From contig CAAFMM010000296.1 in NCBI GenBank assembly GCA_900764025.1, positions 1 through 5,161 of the forward strand: 5,161 nt of DNA, read 5' to 3'. This document shows, one piece after another, positions 1-5,146 of this stretch (position 1 is its first letter; every line of letters begins with the position of its first letter). The position numbers and the translations under genes were made by a program. The notes below the pieces were generated by a model that saw only the letters and a program-made list of their open reading frames with translations, was not told the origin of the DNA and made no database searches. This DNA is from an uncultured Collinsella sp. (GTDB lineage: Bacteria > Actinomycetota > Coriobacteriia > Coriobacteriales > Coriobacteriaceae).

Positions 1-1
1 A

Positions 2-229
2 GCAGCGCTGCTCGAGTTCCCGGGCTGCTCGGTGGTCATTAGCCACGACCGTATGTTCCTGGACCGTGTTGCCACGCACATTCTGGCGTGGGAGGGCACC
101 GACGAGAATCCGGGCAACTGGTATTGGTTCGAGGGCAACTTCGAGGCCTATCAGGCCAACCGCATCGAGCGCCTGGGCGAGGACGCAGCACAGCCGCATC
201 GTATTCACCGCAAGCTGACGCGCGACTAG
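2..229 (+). CDS. ettA: EttA-type ABC-F ATPase (energy-dependent translational throttle), C-terminal fragment
   Basis: This is the 3' end of a gene that begins outside the window; 75 codons and a TAG stop are visible, in the frame starting at base 2. The fragment opens with ALLEFPGCSVVISHDR, which is the end of the Walker B strand region followed by the H-loop (switch) histidine, visible residue 15, of the second ABC domain. The tail, with FEGNFEAYQANRIERLG and then DAAQPHRI, is the pattern of EttA rather than of the Uup or drug-resistance ABC-F proteins. EttA-family proteins are soluble, bind the ribosomal E site and gate translation elongation according to the ATP/ADP ratio. The Walker A, signature and linker regions are outside the window, so the subfamily rests on the C-terminal tail alone. 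The gene is convergent with the next gene and ends 4 bp before a perfect hairpin. Confidence 0.9.
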   Translation, partial: AALLEFPGCSVVISHDRMFLDRVATHILAWEGTDENPGNWYWFEGNFEAYQANRIERLGEDAAQPHRIHRKLTRD

Positions 230-232
230 ATC

Positions 233-259
233 GTTACGCGGTTTTCCAAACCGCGTAAC
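233..259 (+). terminator. Perfect 12-bp hairpin directly after ettA
   Basis: GTTACGCGGTTT (233-244) and AAACCGCGTAAC (248-259) are exact inverted repeats around a 3-nt loop, starting 4 bp after the ettA stop codon. No T-run follows on either strand, so it is not a canonical intrinsic terminator. It could be a 3'-end stabilising or processing structure, or a terminator that works with the larger hairpin just downstream. The inverted repeat is seen directly; the termination role is inferred from position. Confidence 0.5.
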
Positions 260-272
260 TGCTCTACGCTGC

Positions 273-372
273 GCGGGCCGCAAGCACCCCATCTTGCCGT
301 TCAAGCCGTCGCTCGCGTACCGAAGTACGCGTCGCTCCTCTTTCACGGCAACCTGGGGCACTTGCGGCCCGC
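273..372 (-). repeat. Composite long inverted repeat (about 100-nt hairpin) with C(UUCG)G loop on the minus strand
   Basis: Four stems nest symmetrically: 273-284 with 361-372 (12 bp), 287-291 with 354-358 (5 bp), 294-300 with 345-351 (7 bp) and 314-320 with 325-331 (7 bp). They are separated by two symmetrical 2x2 internal loops and one large internal loop. The apical loop is CGAA on the plus strand and TTCG closed by C-G on the minus strand, the exceptionally stable RNA tetraloop, so I list it as minus. The element lies between convergent genes, beyond the minus-strand terminator and downstream of ettA. It contains no plausible gene. It may be a dispersed REP- or MITE-like palindrome or a structured RNA; copy number cannot be judged from one window. 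Confidence 0.65.
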
Positions 373-403
373 TCGCTGTTGGTTACGCAACATCAACAAA
401 TAA

Positions 404-439
404 AAACGGCTCAAATCCTGATTTGGATTTGAGCCGTTT
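404..439 (-). terminator. Intrinsic terminator of the minus-strand LOTUS-like gene
   Basis: A perfect 15-bp inverted repeat (404-418 with 425-439, loop of 6) begins 4 bp beyond the TAA stop of the minus-strand gene. Read on the minus strand, the stem is followed by TTTTTATTTGTTG, a good U-rich tail. On the plus strand no such tail exists, so it terminates minus-strand transcription only. Confidence 0.88.
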
Positions 440-443
440 GTCG

Positions 444-1751
444 TTACTGCTCGGGTTCTTCGACTTTATCGATGGCCCAGGTGGATCCGAGACCACCGGT
501 GGTGTTGCGGCGAATGCGCACGGTGACTTCGTGGCGCTCGCCGGCCTGCGTGTAGCGCAGGGGGAAGCTTGCGCGGTTTCGCGCGGCCTCGATGGTACCG
601 CGCTCGCGGGCGATCCAGTAGTACTCGCCGACAATGCCGAGGGTATCGGCGCCGTAGGGGAGATAGGTCGACAGCTGGTGCAGAAGCGGGCCGGGGCAGA
701 AGACTTCGGTTGCGAAATCGATGGGGAAGTCCTCGGGGATGGTCGGTGCTGCGGGTGCGGGGGTTGGGGCCGCTGCGGGTGCCGAAGCCGGTGCCGGTGC
801 GGGAATTTGGCCGCAAGCAGAGGTGGGCACGGATTCGATGACGGGTGCGGGCTCCGGCGTCGCTTCCGGCTTGATCGTGGAATCTGCGGGCTCCACGGTG
901 ACGGGCGCGTCTGCAGCTGCGGTTTCAACCTCAACCTGCGTCGCGTCCTCGTTCTCGACGCTCGACTTTGCTTCGATGGGCGTGGATGCCATGGTGGTGA
1001 TGCCGGCGTTGGCGTTCTCGGGGTCATAGACGACCGTGAGCGAGATGGCGGGCTGCGGCGTCTCGGGCTCCGGTGTCGACTCGGTAGCGTCTTGATCTGC
1101 GGGCTTGTCGGACTGATCGTTCTCGGCCTCGTCGCCAAAGACATCGCTGTTTTGGAACGCAGACGGCTCGGGTTGGTCAGCGGCTTCTTCGGTTGTCGAC
1201 TTGGGCGCTTCGTTGAGCTCCACAGTGGCTTCCTGCTCGGATATGACTTCGGAATCGGTCGTGGCGGCGATTTCGGTTTCGGCTTCTGCCGTTACCTCAA
1301 TAGCAACTTCGATCTCTGTCTCGGGCTCGGGTTCCGGCGCGGCTTCAACCATGGCTTCGGGCTCGGGACGCTTAACGTGCTTGGGGCGCACGGCCTTGAG
1401 GTCCTTCTCACCGCGCTTTTTCTTTTTGTAGGACTGCTTGGCGCCCTTGGCGGTCTTGGGCTTGTCCTCGCCCTTGGCAAGCGCAGCATCCCAGGCCTCG
1501 TTGGCGATGACCGTGGCATACAGGCGGCCACCTTTAAAGACGGTCAGCTTAATGCAGTCGTCGAGCTCCTCGAGCAGCTCGCGCGTGGACTCGAAGCCCA
1601 GGTCATAAGCGGTCATGTCGCCAGCGGCGAGCGCCTCCTCGACCTGCGTCATAAACGTTTGCTTGCCACATCCAATCGCATCGCGCAGCAGGCGATACAG
1701 ATAGATGTGGTTGCCCAGCGAAAGCGTGGGCCTAACTATTGTCTTGCTCAT
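444..1751 (-). CDS. Uncharacterised protein with LOTUS/OST-HTH-like N-terminus, long disordered linker and conserved-looking C-terminal domain
   Basis: The protein has 435 residues. The ATG at 1751 is chosen because AGAGGAGA lies 7 nt upstream (AGGAG at 1763-1759); an in-frame ATG at 1790 would run through the promoter and has no ribosome binding site. Residues 15-85 resemble a LOTUS/OST-HTH winged-helix fold: LYRLLRDAI near the start, then YDLGFESTRELLEEL (49-63) and the strand KGGRLYATV (73-81). That family is known for RNA binding. Residues 94-128 are lysine/arginine rich. Residues 129-340 are low complexity, rich in Glu, Ala, Thr and Pro, ending in a Pro-Ala stretch (316-338), and are probably disordered. 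Residues 341-435 return to a folded composition with aromatic YYWIARERG (377-385) and basic VRIRR (411-415). There is no signal peptide or membrane helix, so it is probably cytoplasmic. It is monocistronic as judged by its own promoter and terminator. The LOTUS assignment is by eye; an RNA-associated role is inference. Confidence 0.85.
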   Translation of the reverse strand: MSKTIVRPTLSLGNHIYLYRLLRDAIGCGKQTFMTQVEEALAAGDMTAYDLGFESTRELLEELDDCIKLTVFKGGRLYATVIANEAWDAALAKGEDKPKTAKGAKQSYKKKKRGEKDLKAVRPKHVKRPEPEAMVEAAPEPEPETEIEVAIEVTAEAETEIAATTDSEVISEQEATVELNEAPKSTTEEAADQPEPSAFQNSDVFGDEAENDQSDKPADQDATESTPEPETPQPAISLTVVYDPENANAGITTMASTPIEAKSSVENEDATQVEVETAAADAPVTVEPADSTIKPEATPEPAPVIESVPTSACGQIPAPAPASAPAAAPTPAPAAPTIPEDFPIDFATEVFCPGPLLHQLSTYLPYGADTLGIVGEYYWIARERGTIEAARNRASFPLRYTQAGERHEVTVRIRRNTTGGLGSTWAIDKVEEPEQ

Positions 1752-1757
1752 GGCAAA

Positions 1758-1765
1758 TCTCCTCT
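1758..1765 (-). promoter_or_regulatory. Ribosome binding site deciding the start at 1751
   Basis: Minus-strand AGAGGAGA sits 6 nt before the ATG at 1751-1749, with the AGGAG core 7 nt away. It fixes the start and excludes the upstream in-frame ATG at 1790. Its 5' bases overlap the edge of the palindrome at 1764-1779. Confidence 0.85.
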
Positions 1766-1779
1766 TTACACATGTAAAG
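1764..1779. promoter_or_regulatory. 16-bp palindrome at the predicted transcription start, operator candidate
   Basis: CTTTACA and TGTAAAG form a perfect 7-bp inverted repeat around a 2-bp centre. It lies just downstream of the -10 element and touches the ribosome binding site, where a bound repressor would block initiation. The core fits TACANNTGTA, the known box of CopY-type repressors and similar to BlaI/MecI half-sites. A 2-nt RNA loop is strained, so a DNA operator is more likely than a hairpin. No regulator gene is visible in the window. Confidence 0.5.
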
Positions 1780-1780
1780 C

Positions 1781-1789
1781 ATCTTACCA
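1781..1789 (-). promoter_or_regulatory. Extended -10 promoter element of the LOTUS-like gene
   Basis: On the minus strand TGGTAAGAT (1789-1781) gives a TG dinucleotide one base before the hexamer TAAGAT, an extended -10. No good -35 hexamer is found at 16-18 bp upstream, which is typical of extended -10 promoters. Transcription would start near 1774, giving a leader of about 23 nt. Confidence 0.5.
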
Positions 1790-1792
1790 TCG

Positions 1793-1808
1793 CATGGCGT
1801 TCGCCATG
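1793..1808. promoter_or_regulatory. Second 16-bp palindrome over the -35 region
   Basis: CATGGCG and CGCCATG form a perfect 7-bp inverted repeat around a 2-bp centre. It lies immediately upstream of the extended -10, where the -35 contact would be, with its centre 29 bp from the centre of the other palindrome. The sequence differs from that one, so two distinct factors, or one spurious palindrome, are possible. Confidence 0.35.
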
Positions 1809-1823
1809 GCGGCGCCCAAGGCA

Positions 1824-1857
1824 AACGGGCGCGAACCGCTTTCGATTCGCGCCCGTT
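1824..1857 (-). terminator. Probable terminator of the membrane-protein gene
   Basis: A perfect GC-rich 12-bp inverted repeat (1824-1835 with 1846-1857, loop of 10) lies 34 bp beyond the TAA of the minus-strand gene at 1892. Only three T residues follow on the minus strand, so the tail is weak and some read-through into the next gene is possible. Confidence 0.6.
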
Positions 1858-1891
1858 GTACAGGTCGGTTATCTATGAGAGGCAAACGTGC

Positions 1892-2845
1892 TTAGTTGCC
1901 CGATGCCGTGCCTTGGCTCGAGTTGTCAGATGCCGTGCCGGAAGCGGTTCCGCTCGAGCTGTTGGTGTTGTTACTGTCTGCCGTGCCCGTTCCCGACGTG
2001 GTGTCGCTCGTCTGGCCTCCCGTGTTCGGCTGTGAACCGTCAGTCGTTTGGCTTGAGTCGGTCGTGCCGGACGGCGTGCCACTGTTGGCCGTAGAGGAAT
2101 CGGTGCCCTGCGATTGGTTTTGGGTGTTCGAGGACGAATTGGCAGAGGTAGGACTGTCTTGCGTGTCGTCCGTCTGTGCCTGCTGATCCTGCGGCTGAGT
2201 GTTGCCATTTGCATCGCTCTCGGTCGTGCGCGACGACAGGATTGGCTCGGGACGCTCGCCCAGACCCTCACCGGCAGTGGTGATAAGGATGGCGCCGGCG
2301 CAGGCGATGACCGCGACGATGGCGATGGCGATCGAGAAGACGATGACCTTCTTTTGTGTCTGGCTGCGCTCTGCCGCCGCCTTGGCGCGCAGGCTGTTGG
2401 GGGCGACGCGCGCCGTGGTCGCGCGTCCCGCAACCTGGCGCATCTCCTGCGTGGTCGCGGCGCCACCTAGGTGCTCCTCGACATCGGGCTCAACGGGCTC
2501 GTAGGCGCCGGCAGGGTAGTCGACAGCGGCATGCGTGCCCTTGATTGCTTCGGCGCTGGCGGAGATAAAGTGGCGATAGACCTGCGAGGACACAACAGTG
2601 ATGACTGAGCTCACAGCGGCACCAATCACCGAGCCGGCAATGCCGATCTTTGAAGCAAGCGCCACGCTCGTGGCGGCAGCTGCGGCGCCGGCGATGATCT
2701 GGGGAATGGAAATGTCGTCGAACAGGCCCTTTTTGGGCGCGATGGCCATGGTCTGTCCAATGGAATGGTTCTCGTGTACGCCGTTGTTGAGCGATGCCGG
2801 CGTCATGACGCGCGTGCGCGGCGCGTCGGTGTACTTGGTTGTCAT
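1892..2845 (-). CDS. Uncharacterised membrane-anchored protein with glycine-rich hydrophobic domain and Ser/Thr/Asn/Gln-rich tail
   Basis: The protein has 317 residues. The ATG at 2845 is chosen because GGGAGGA (2858-2852) gives a strong ribosome binding site 6-7 nt upstream; an in-frame ATG at 2941 lacks one. Residues 39-102 form a compact block: KKGLFDDISIPQIIAGA, then an Ala/Gly/Val/Ile-rich hydrophobic stretch (47-88) with glycines at 68, 71 and 75 in a glycine-zipper-like spacing, then a polar helix ending SAEAIK. Residues 103-166 are a polar linker with basic residues before residues 167-190, a clear transmembrane helix preceded by KK. Residues about 200-317 are almost only Ser, Thr, Asn, Gln, Gly and Asp, like a flexible extracellular stalk. 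The basic flank suggests an inside N-terminus and outside tail. No sortase motif, enzymatic motif or cleavable signal peptide is seen. The family is unknown to me; a cell-envelope role is inference. Confidence 0.85.
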   Translation of the reverse strand: MTTKYTDAPRTRVMTPASLNNGVHENHSIGQTMAIAPKKGLFDDISIPQIIAGAAAAATSVALASKIGIAGSVIGAAVSSVITVVSSQVYRHFISASAEAIKGTHAAVDYPAGAYEPVEPDVEEHLGGAATTQEMRQVAGRATTARVAPNSLRAKAAAERSQTQKKVIVFSIAIAIVAVIACAGAILITTAGEGLGERPEPILSSRTTESDANGNTQPQDQQAQTDDTQDSPTSANSSSNTQNQSQGTDSSTANSGTPSGTTDSSQTTDGSQPNTGGQTSDTTSGTGTADSNNTNSSSGTASGTASDNSSQGTASGN

Positions 2846-2994
2846 ACGGGGTCCTCCCGGTGTAAATCTGCTTCGTTTCGTGCAGCCATCAGGGTACCCA
2901 CCAGATGTGAATCGTACGTGACATTTAACAGATACCATCAACTCATCAATTGCTCACCAAGTTGGTGGGATGCGGTTCCACCCGGCGGTTGAAC

Positions 2995-3000
2995 TACAAT
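2995..3000 (+). promoter_or_regulatory. Candidate -10 element for nadE
   Basis: TACAAT differs from TATAAT at one base and would start transcription near 3007, a leader of about 42 nt to the chosen nadE start. No convincing -35 hexamer is found 16-18 bp upstream, which could mean an activator is needed or that the call is wrong. Confidence 0.4.
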
Positions 3001-3036
3001 AGGACTTGCTAATTGTTGTGAATGGCGTCTACGCAC

Positions 3037-3041
3037 GGGAG
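3037..3041 (+). promoter_or_regulatory. Ribosome binding site deciding the nadE start
   Basis: GGGAG lies 7 nt before the ATG at 3049. The alternative in-frame ATG at 3022 has no purine-rich site before it (TTGTTGTGA precedes it) and adds nine residues that do not look like the start of the nitrilase domain. Confidence 0.7.
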
Positions 3042-3048
3042 CATTCTT

Positions 3049-5028
3049 ATGAATCTTCACCTTTCTCAGTCTGATGGCTTTTTGCGTGTGGCGGCGGCGT
3101 CGCCGCAGATTCGCGTGGCCGATGTCGAGGGCAATGCCGAGGTTGCGCTGGCGGCTGTTCGCGATGCTGCCGGGCGTGGCGTTCGCGCGTTGGTGTTGCC
3201 CGAGCTTAATCTGACTGGCTATACCGCGGCCGATCTGTTCCATAATCGCACACTGCTGCATGCCTGCGAGGCTGCTCTGGTGCATATCCTCGATGAAACC
3301 CGTGAGCTGCCGATCGTCTTTACCATCGGTCTTCCCGTTGCGGTTGCCGAGAATATCTACAACTGTGCCGCCGTGTGCTGCGCGGGCGAGCTTTTGGGCC
3401 TCACGGCCAAGAAGTATCTGCCCAACTATGGCGAGTTCTATGAGCGTCGCTGGTTTGCTCCGTCGCCTGCGGATCCCGTGTGGGTTGAATTTGCCGGTCA
3501 GGGTCCGGTTCCGCTGGGTTCGGGGCTTGTCTACCGCTGCTGTGATGAGGGTGCCGAGGATATGGTGCTGGGCGTTGAAGTCTGCGAGGACCTGTGGGTG
3601 CCGGCGCCCCCTTCGACCGAGATGGCGCTTGCCGGTGCGACGGTGATTCTCAACCCGTCGGCCTCGGACGAGATTATCGGTAAGGCAGATTACCGCCGCA
3701 GCCTTATCTCCAATCAGAGCGCGCGCCTGTACTGCGCCTATGCCTACGCGGACGCGAGCGAGGGCGAGTCCACGACCGACATGGTCTTTGCGGGTGAGAA
3801 CCTCGTCTACGAAAACGGCTCCAAGCTCGCCGCGACCAAACTGCTTACCTGCGATATGACCATCGCCGACGTTGACCTTGACCGCCTGGTTGCCGAGCGC
3901 CGTCGCTCGACGACGTGGACGCGCACCGACGATGCGCCGGAATCCGCGACCGTTGAGTTTTCGTTTGAGGGCGTACTGGCCGAAGAACCTGTCCTGCGCG
4001 ATGCGCTCGACATCGACCGAGTCTTCCCCCGCGCTCCCTTTGTGCCGGCCGACCACGGTGATCTGGCTGAGCGTTGCGAGACTATCCTCGACCTGCAGAC
4101 CGCCGGCCTCAAGACCCGCCTTGCCCATACGGGCACCAAGGCGGCCGTCATCGGCCTTTCGGGCGGCCTCGATTCCACGCTGGCGCTCCTCGTGACCGTG
4201 CGTGCGTTCGACGCCTTGGGCCTGCCGCGCACCGGTATCACGGCCGTGTCCATGCCCGGCTTTGGCACGACGCACCGCACCAAGTCCAATGCCGAGTCGC
4301 TCGCTCGCGACCTAGGCGTGAGCTTCCGCGAGGTTTCGATCCATGCGGCTGTGGAGCAGCACTTCAAGGACATTGAGCATGATCCGGCCGTGCAGGACGT
4401 GACCTACGAGAACAGCCAGGCGCGCGAGCGTACGCAGATTCTGATGGATCTGGCCAACCAGGCTGGCGGTTTTGTCATTGGCACGGGCGACCTGTCGGAG
4501 CTGGCGCTCGGCTGGGCTACCTATAACGGCGACCACATGAGCATGTACGCCGTCAACGCGAGCGTGCCCAAGACGCTTGTGCGCCATCTGGTACGCTATG
4601 CCGCCGATGTCTTTGGCGGGCGCATTGCCGAGGTCTTGCTCGATATCCTCGATACGCCGGTGTCCCCCGAGCTTCTGCCGCCCACGGGCGACGGCGAGAT
4701 TGCGCAGAAGACCGAGGATTTGGTGGGCCCGTACGAGTTGCACGACTACTTCCTCTACTACCTGCTGCGTTTTGGCTTTGAGCCGGGCAAGATCTACCGC
4801 ATGGCGCTCAAGAGCTTCGAGGGCGTCTACGACGCCAAGACCGTCTACACGTGGCTACGTACGTTCTACCGTCGCTTCTTTGCCCAGCAGTTTAAGCGCA
4901 GCTGCCTGCCCGATGGTCCCAAGGTGGGCTCGGTGACGCTCAGCCCGCGCGGCGATTGGCGTATGCCGAGTGACGCTAGCTCGCGTCTGTGGCTTGCGCA
5001 GATCGACGCGCTCAATCCAGTTGACTAA
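3049..5028 (+). CDS. nadE: Glutamine-dependent NAD+ synthetase
   Basis: The protein has 659 residues, close to the roughly 680 of the actinobacterial two-domain enzyme. It catalyses the last step of NAD+ synthesis in the cytoplasm: deamido-NAD+, ATP and glutamine give NAD+, AMP, pyrophosphate and glutamate. Residues about 10-290 are the nitrilase-type glutaminase. Its Glu-Lys-Cys triad is visible as E52 (in PELNLTGY), K121 (in AKKYLPNYGEFYERR) and C179 (in VEVCEDLWVP). Residues about 340-640 are the synthetase domain, with the PP-loop SGGLDST (371-377) for ATP, GFGTTHRTKSNA (404-415), GTGDLSELALGW (478-489), and TYNGDHMSMYAVNASVPKT (491-509). The C-terminal KRSCLPDGPKVGSVTLSPRGDW (616-637) is also typical. 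Ammonia made in the first domain is tunnelled to the second in this family. Both active sites look intact. The gene is transcribed alone from a divergent region and ends before a strong terminator. Confidence 0.97.
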   Translation: MNLHLSQSDGFLRVAAASPQIRVADVEGNAEVALAAVRDAAGRGVRALVLPELNLTGYTAADLFHNRTLLHACEAALVHILDETRELPIVFTIGLPVAVAENIYNCAAVCCAGELLGLTAKKYLPNYGEFYERRWFAPSPADPVWVEFAGQGPVPLGSGLVYRCCDEGAEDMVLGVEVCEDLWVPAPPSTEMALAGATVILNPSASDEIIGKADYRRSLISNQSARLYCAYAYADASEGESTTDMVFAGENLVYENGSKLAATKLLTCDMTIADVDLDRLVAERRRSTTWTRTDDAPESATVEFSFEGVLAEEPVLRDALDIDRVFPRAPFVPADHGDLAERCETILDLQTAGLKTRLAHTGTKAAVIGLSGGLDSTLALLVTVRAFDALGLPRTGITAVSMPGFGTTHRTKSNAESLARDLGVSFREVSIHAAVEQHFKDIEHDPAVQDVTYENSQARERTQILMDLANQAGGFVIGTGDLSELALGWATYNGDHMSMYAVNASVPKTLVRHLVRYAADVFGGRIAEVLLDILDTPVSPELLPPTGDGEIAQKTEDLVGPYELHDYFLYYLLRFGFEPGKIYRMALKSFEGVYDAKTVYTWLRTFYRRFFAQQFKRSCLPDGPKVGSVTLSPRGDWRMPSDASSRLWLAQIDALNPVD

Positions 5029-5047
5029 GGTTGGCTAAATTGAACCA

Positions 5048-5094
5048 ATACGGGGGTTGCAAGCGTTACACTTTTGCAATCTGATGGCCCGTAT
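5048..5094 (+). other. Imperfect two-part hairpin after nadE
   Basis: An outer stem ATACGGG/CCCGTAT (5048-5054 with 5088-5094, 7 bp) encloses an inner TTGCAA/TTGCAA stem (5057-5062 with 5074-5079, 6 bp) with an asymmetric internal loop and an 11-nt loop. No T-run follows. It sits directly before the terminator and could be part of the nadE 3' end or of a leader for the next gene. Confidence 0.4.
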
Positions 5095-5096
5095 CG

Positions 5097-5127
5097 CGCG
5101 GCGCTCTTGTCGGAGCGCCGCGTTTTT
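5097..5127 (+). terminator. Strong intrinsic terminator downstream of nadE
   Basis: CGCGGCGCTC (5097-5106) pairs perfectly with GAGCGCCGCG (5113-5122) around a 6-nt loop and is followed by TTTTT (5123-5127). It is a canonical plus-strand terminator, but its U-run ends only 19 nt before the next start codon. Confidence 0.9.
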
Positions 5128-5134
5128 CATATCG

Positions 5135-5142
5135 AAAGGTGG
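5135..5142 (+). promoter_or_regulatory. Ribosome binding site of the gene at the right edge
   Basis: AAAGGTGG differs from the ideal AAAGGAGG at one base and ends 4 nt before the ATG at 5147. It is the main support for calling a gene there. Confidence 0.75.
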
Positions 5143-5146
5143 CACC

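Larger units (their letters stand above)
2846..3048. promoter_or_regulatory. Divergent control region between the membrane-protein gene and nadE
   Basis: No gene fits this 203-bp stretch. It is visibly more AT-rich in its centre than the flanking genes. It holds a tandem repeat CATCAA-CT-CATCAA (2936-2949; TTGATG twice on the minus strand, either of which could act as a -35), and a short inverted repeat CACCAA-G-TTGGTG (2955-2967) lying between the putative divergent promoters. A minus-strand TACGAT at 2916-2911 is a possible but weak -10 for the membrane-protein gene. Confidence 0.4.

Noticed and set aside
273..372. CRISPR repeat or tRNA-like RNA
   Set aside because: There is a single palindromic unit without regularly spaced repeats or spacers, and no cloverleaf or TΨC-loop pattern.
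1749..1790. Upstream start at 1790 for the LOTUS-like protein
   Set aside because: The 13 added codons cover the extended -10 and the palindrome, and no ribosome binding site precedes them, whereas the start at 1751 has AGGAG at 7 nt.
294..1895. A 533-codon open frame on the plus strand
   Set aside because: It is antisense to the minus-strand LOTUS-like gene, runs through its terminator, promoter and the long hairpin, has no ribosome binding site, and its translation is a Gly/Arg/Leu/Cys-rich shadow of a low-complexity GC-rich gene.
2843..2941. Upstream start at 2941 for the membrane protein
   Set aside because: It lacks a ribosome binding site and adds 32 residues of non-conserved appearance; the start at 2845 has GGGAGGA at good spacing.
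3022..3048. Upstream start at 3022 for nadE
   Set aside because: No purine-rich site precedes it, while GGGAG lies 7 nt before 3049, and triad numbering from 3049 (E52, K121) matches what I recall for the Mycobacterium tuberculosis enzyme.
2938..4275. A 445-codon open frame on the minus strand opposite nadE
   Set aside because: It overlaps the well-supported nadE and its promoter; its Arg/Gly/His-rich translation has no domain pattern and is the expected antisense product of GC-rich coding DNA.
5057..5085. Promoter with TTGCAA as -35 and TCTGAT as -10 upstream of the right-edge gene
   Set aside because: The spacing is 17 bp but the -10 lacks the key second-position A, and TTGCAA is better explained as a hairpin arm; support is too weak to annotate.
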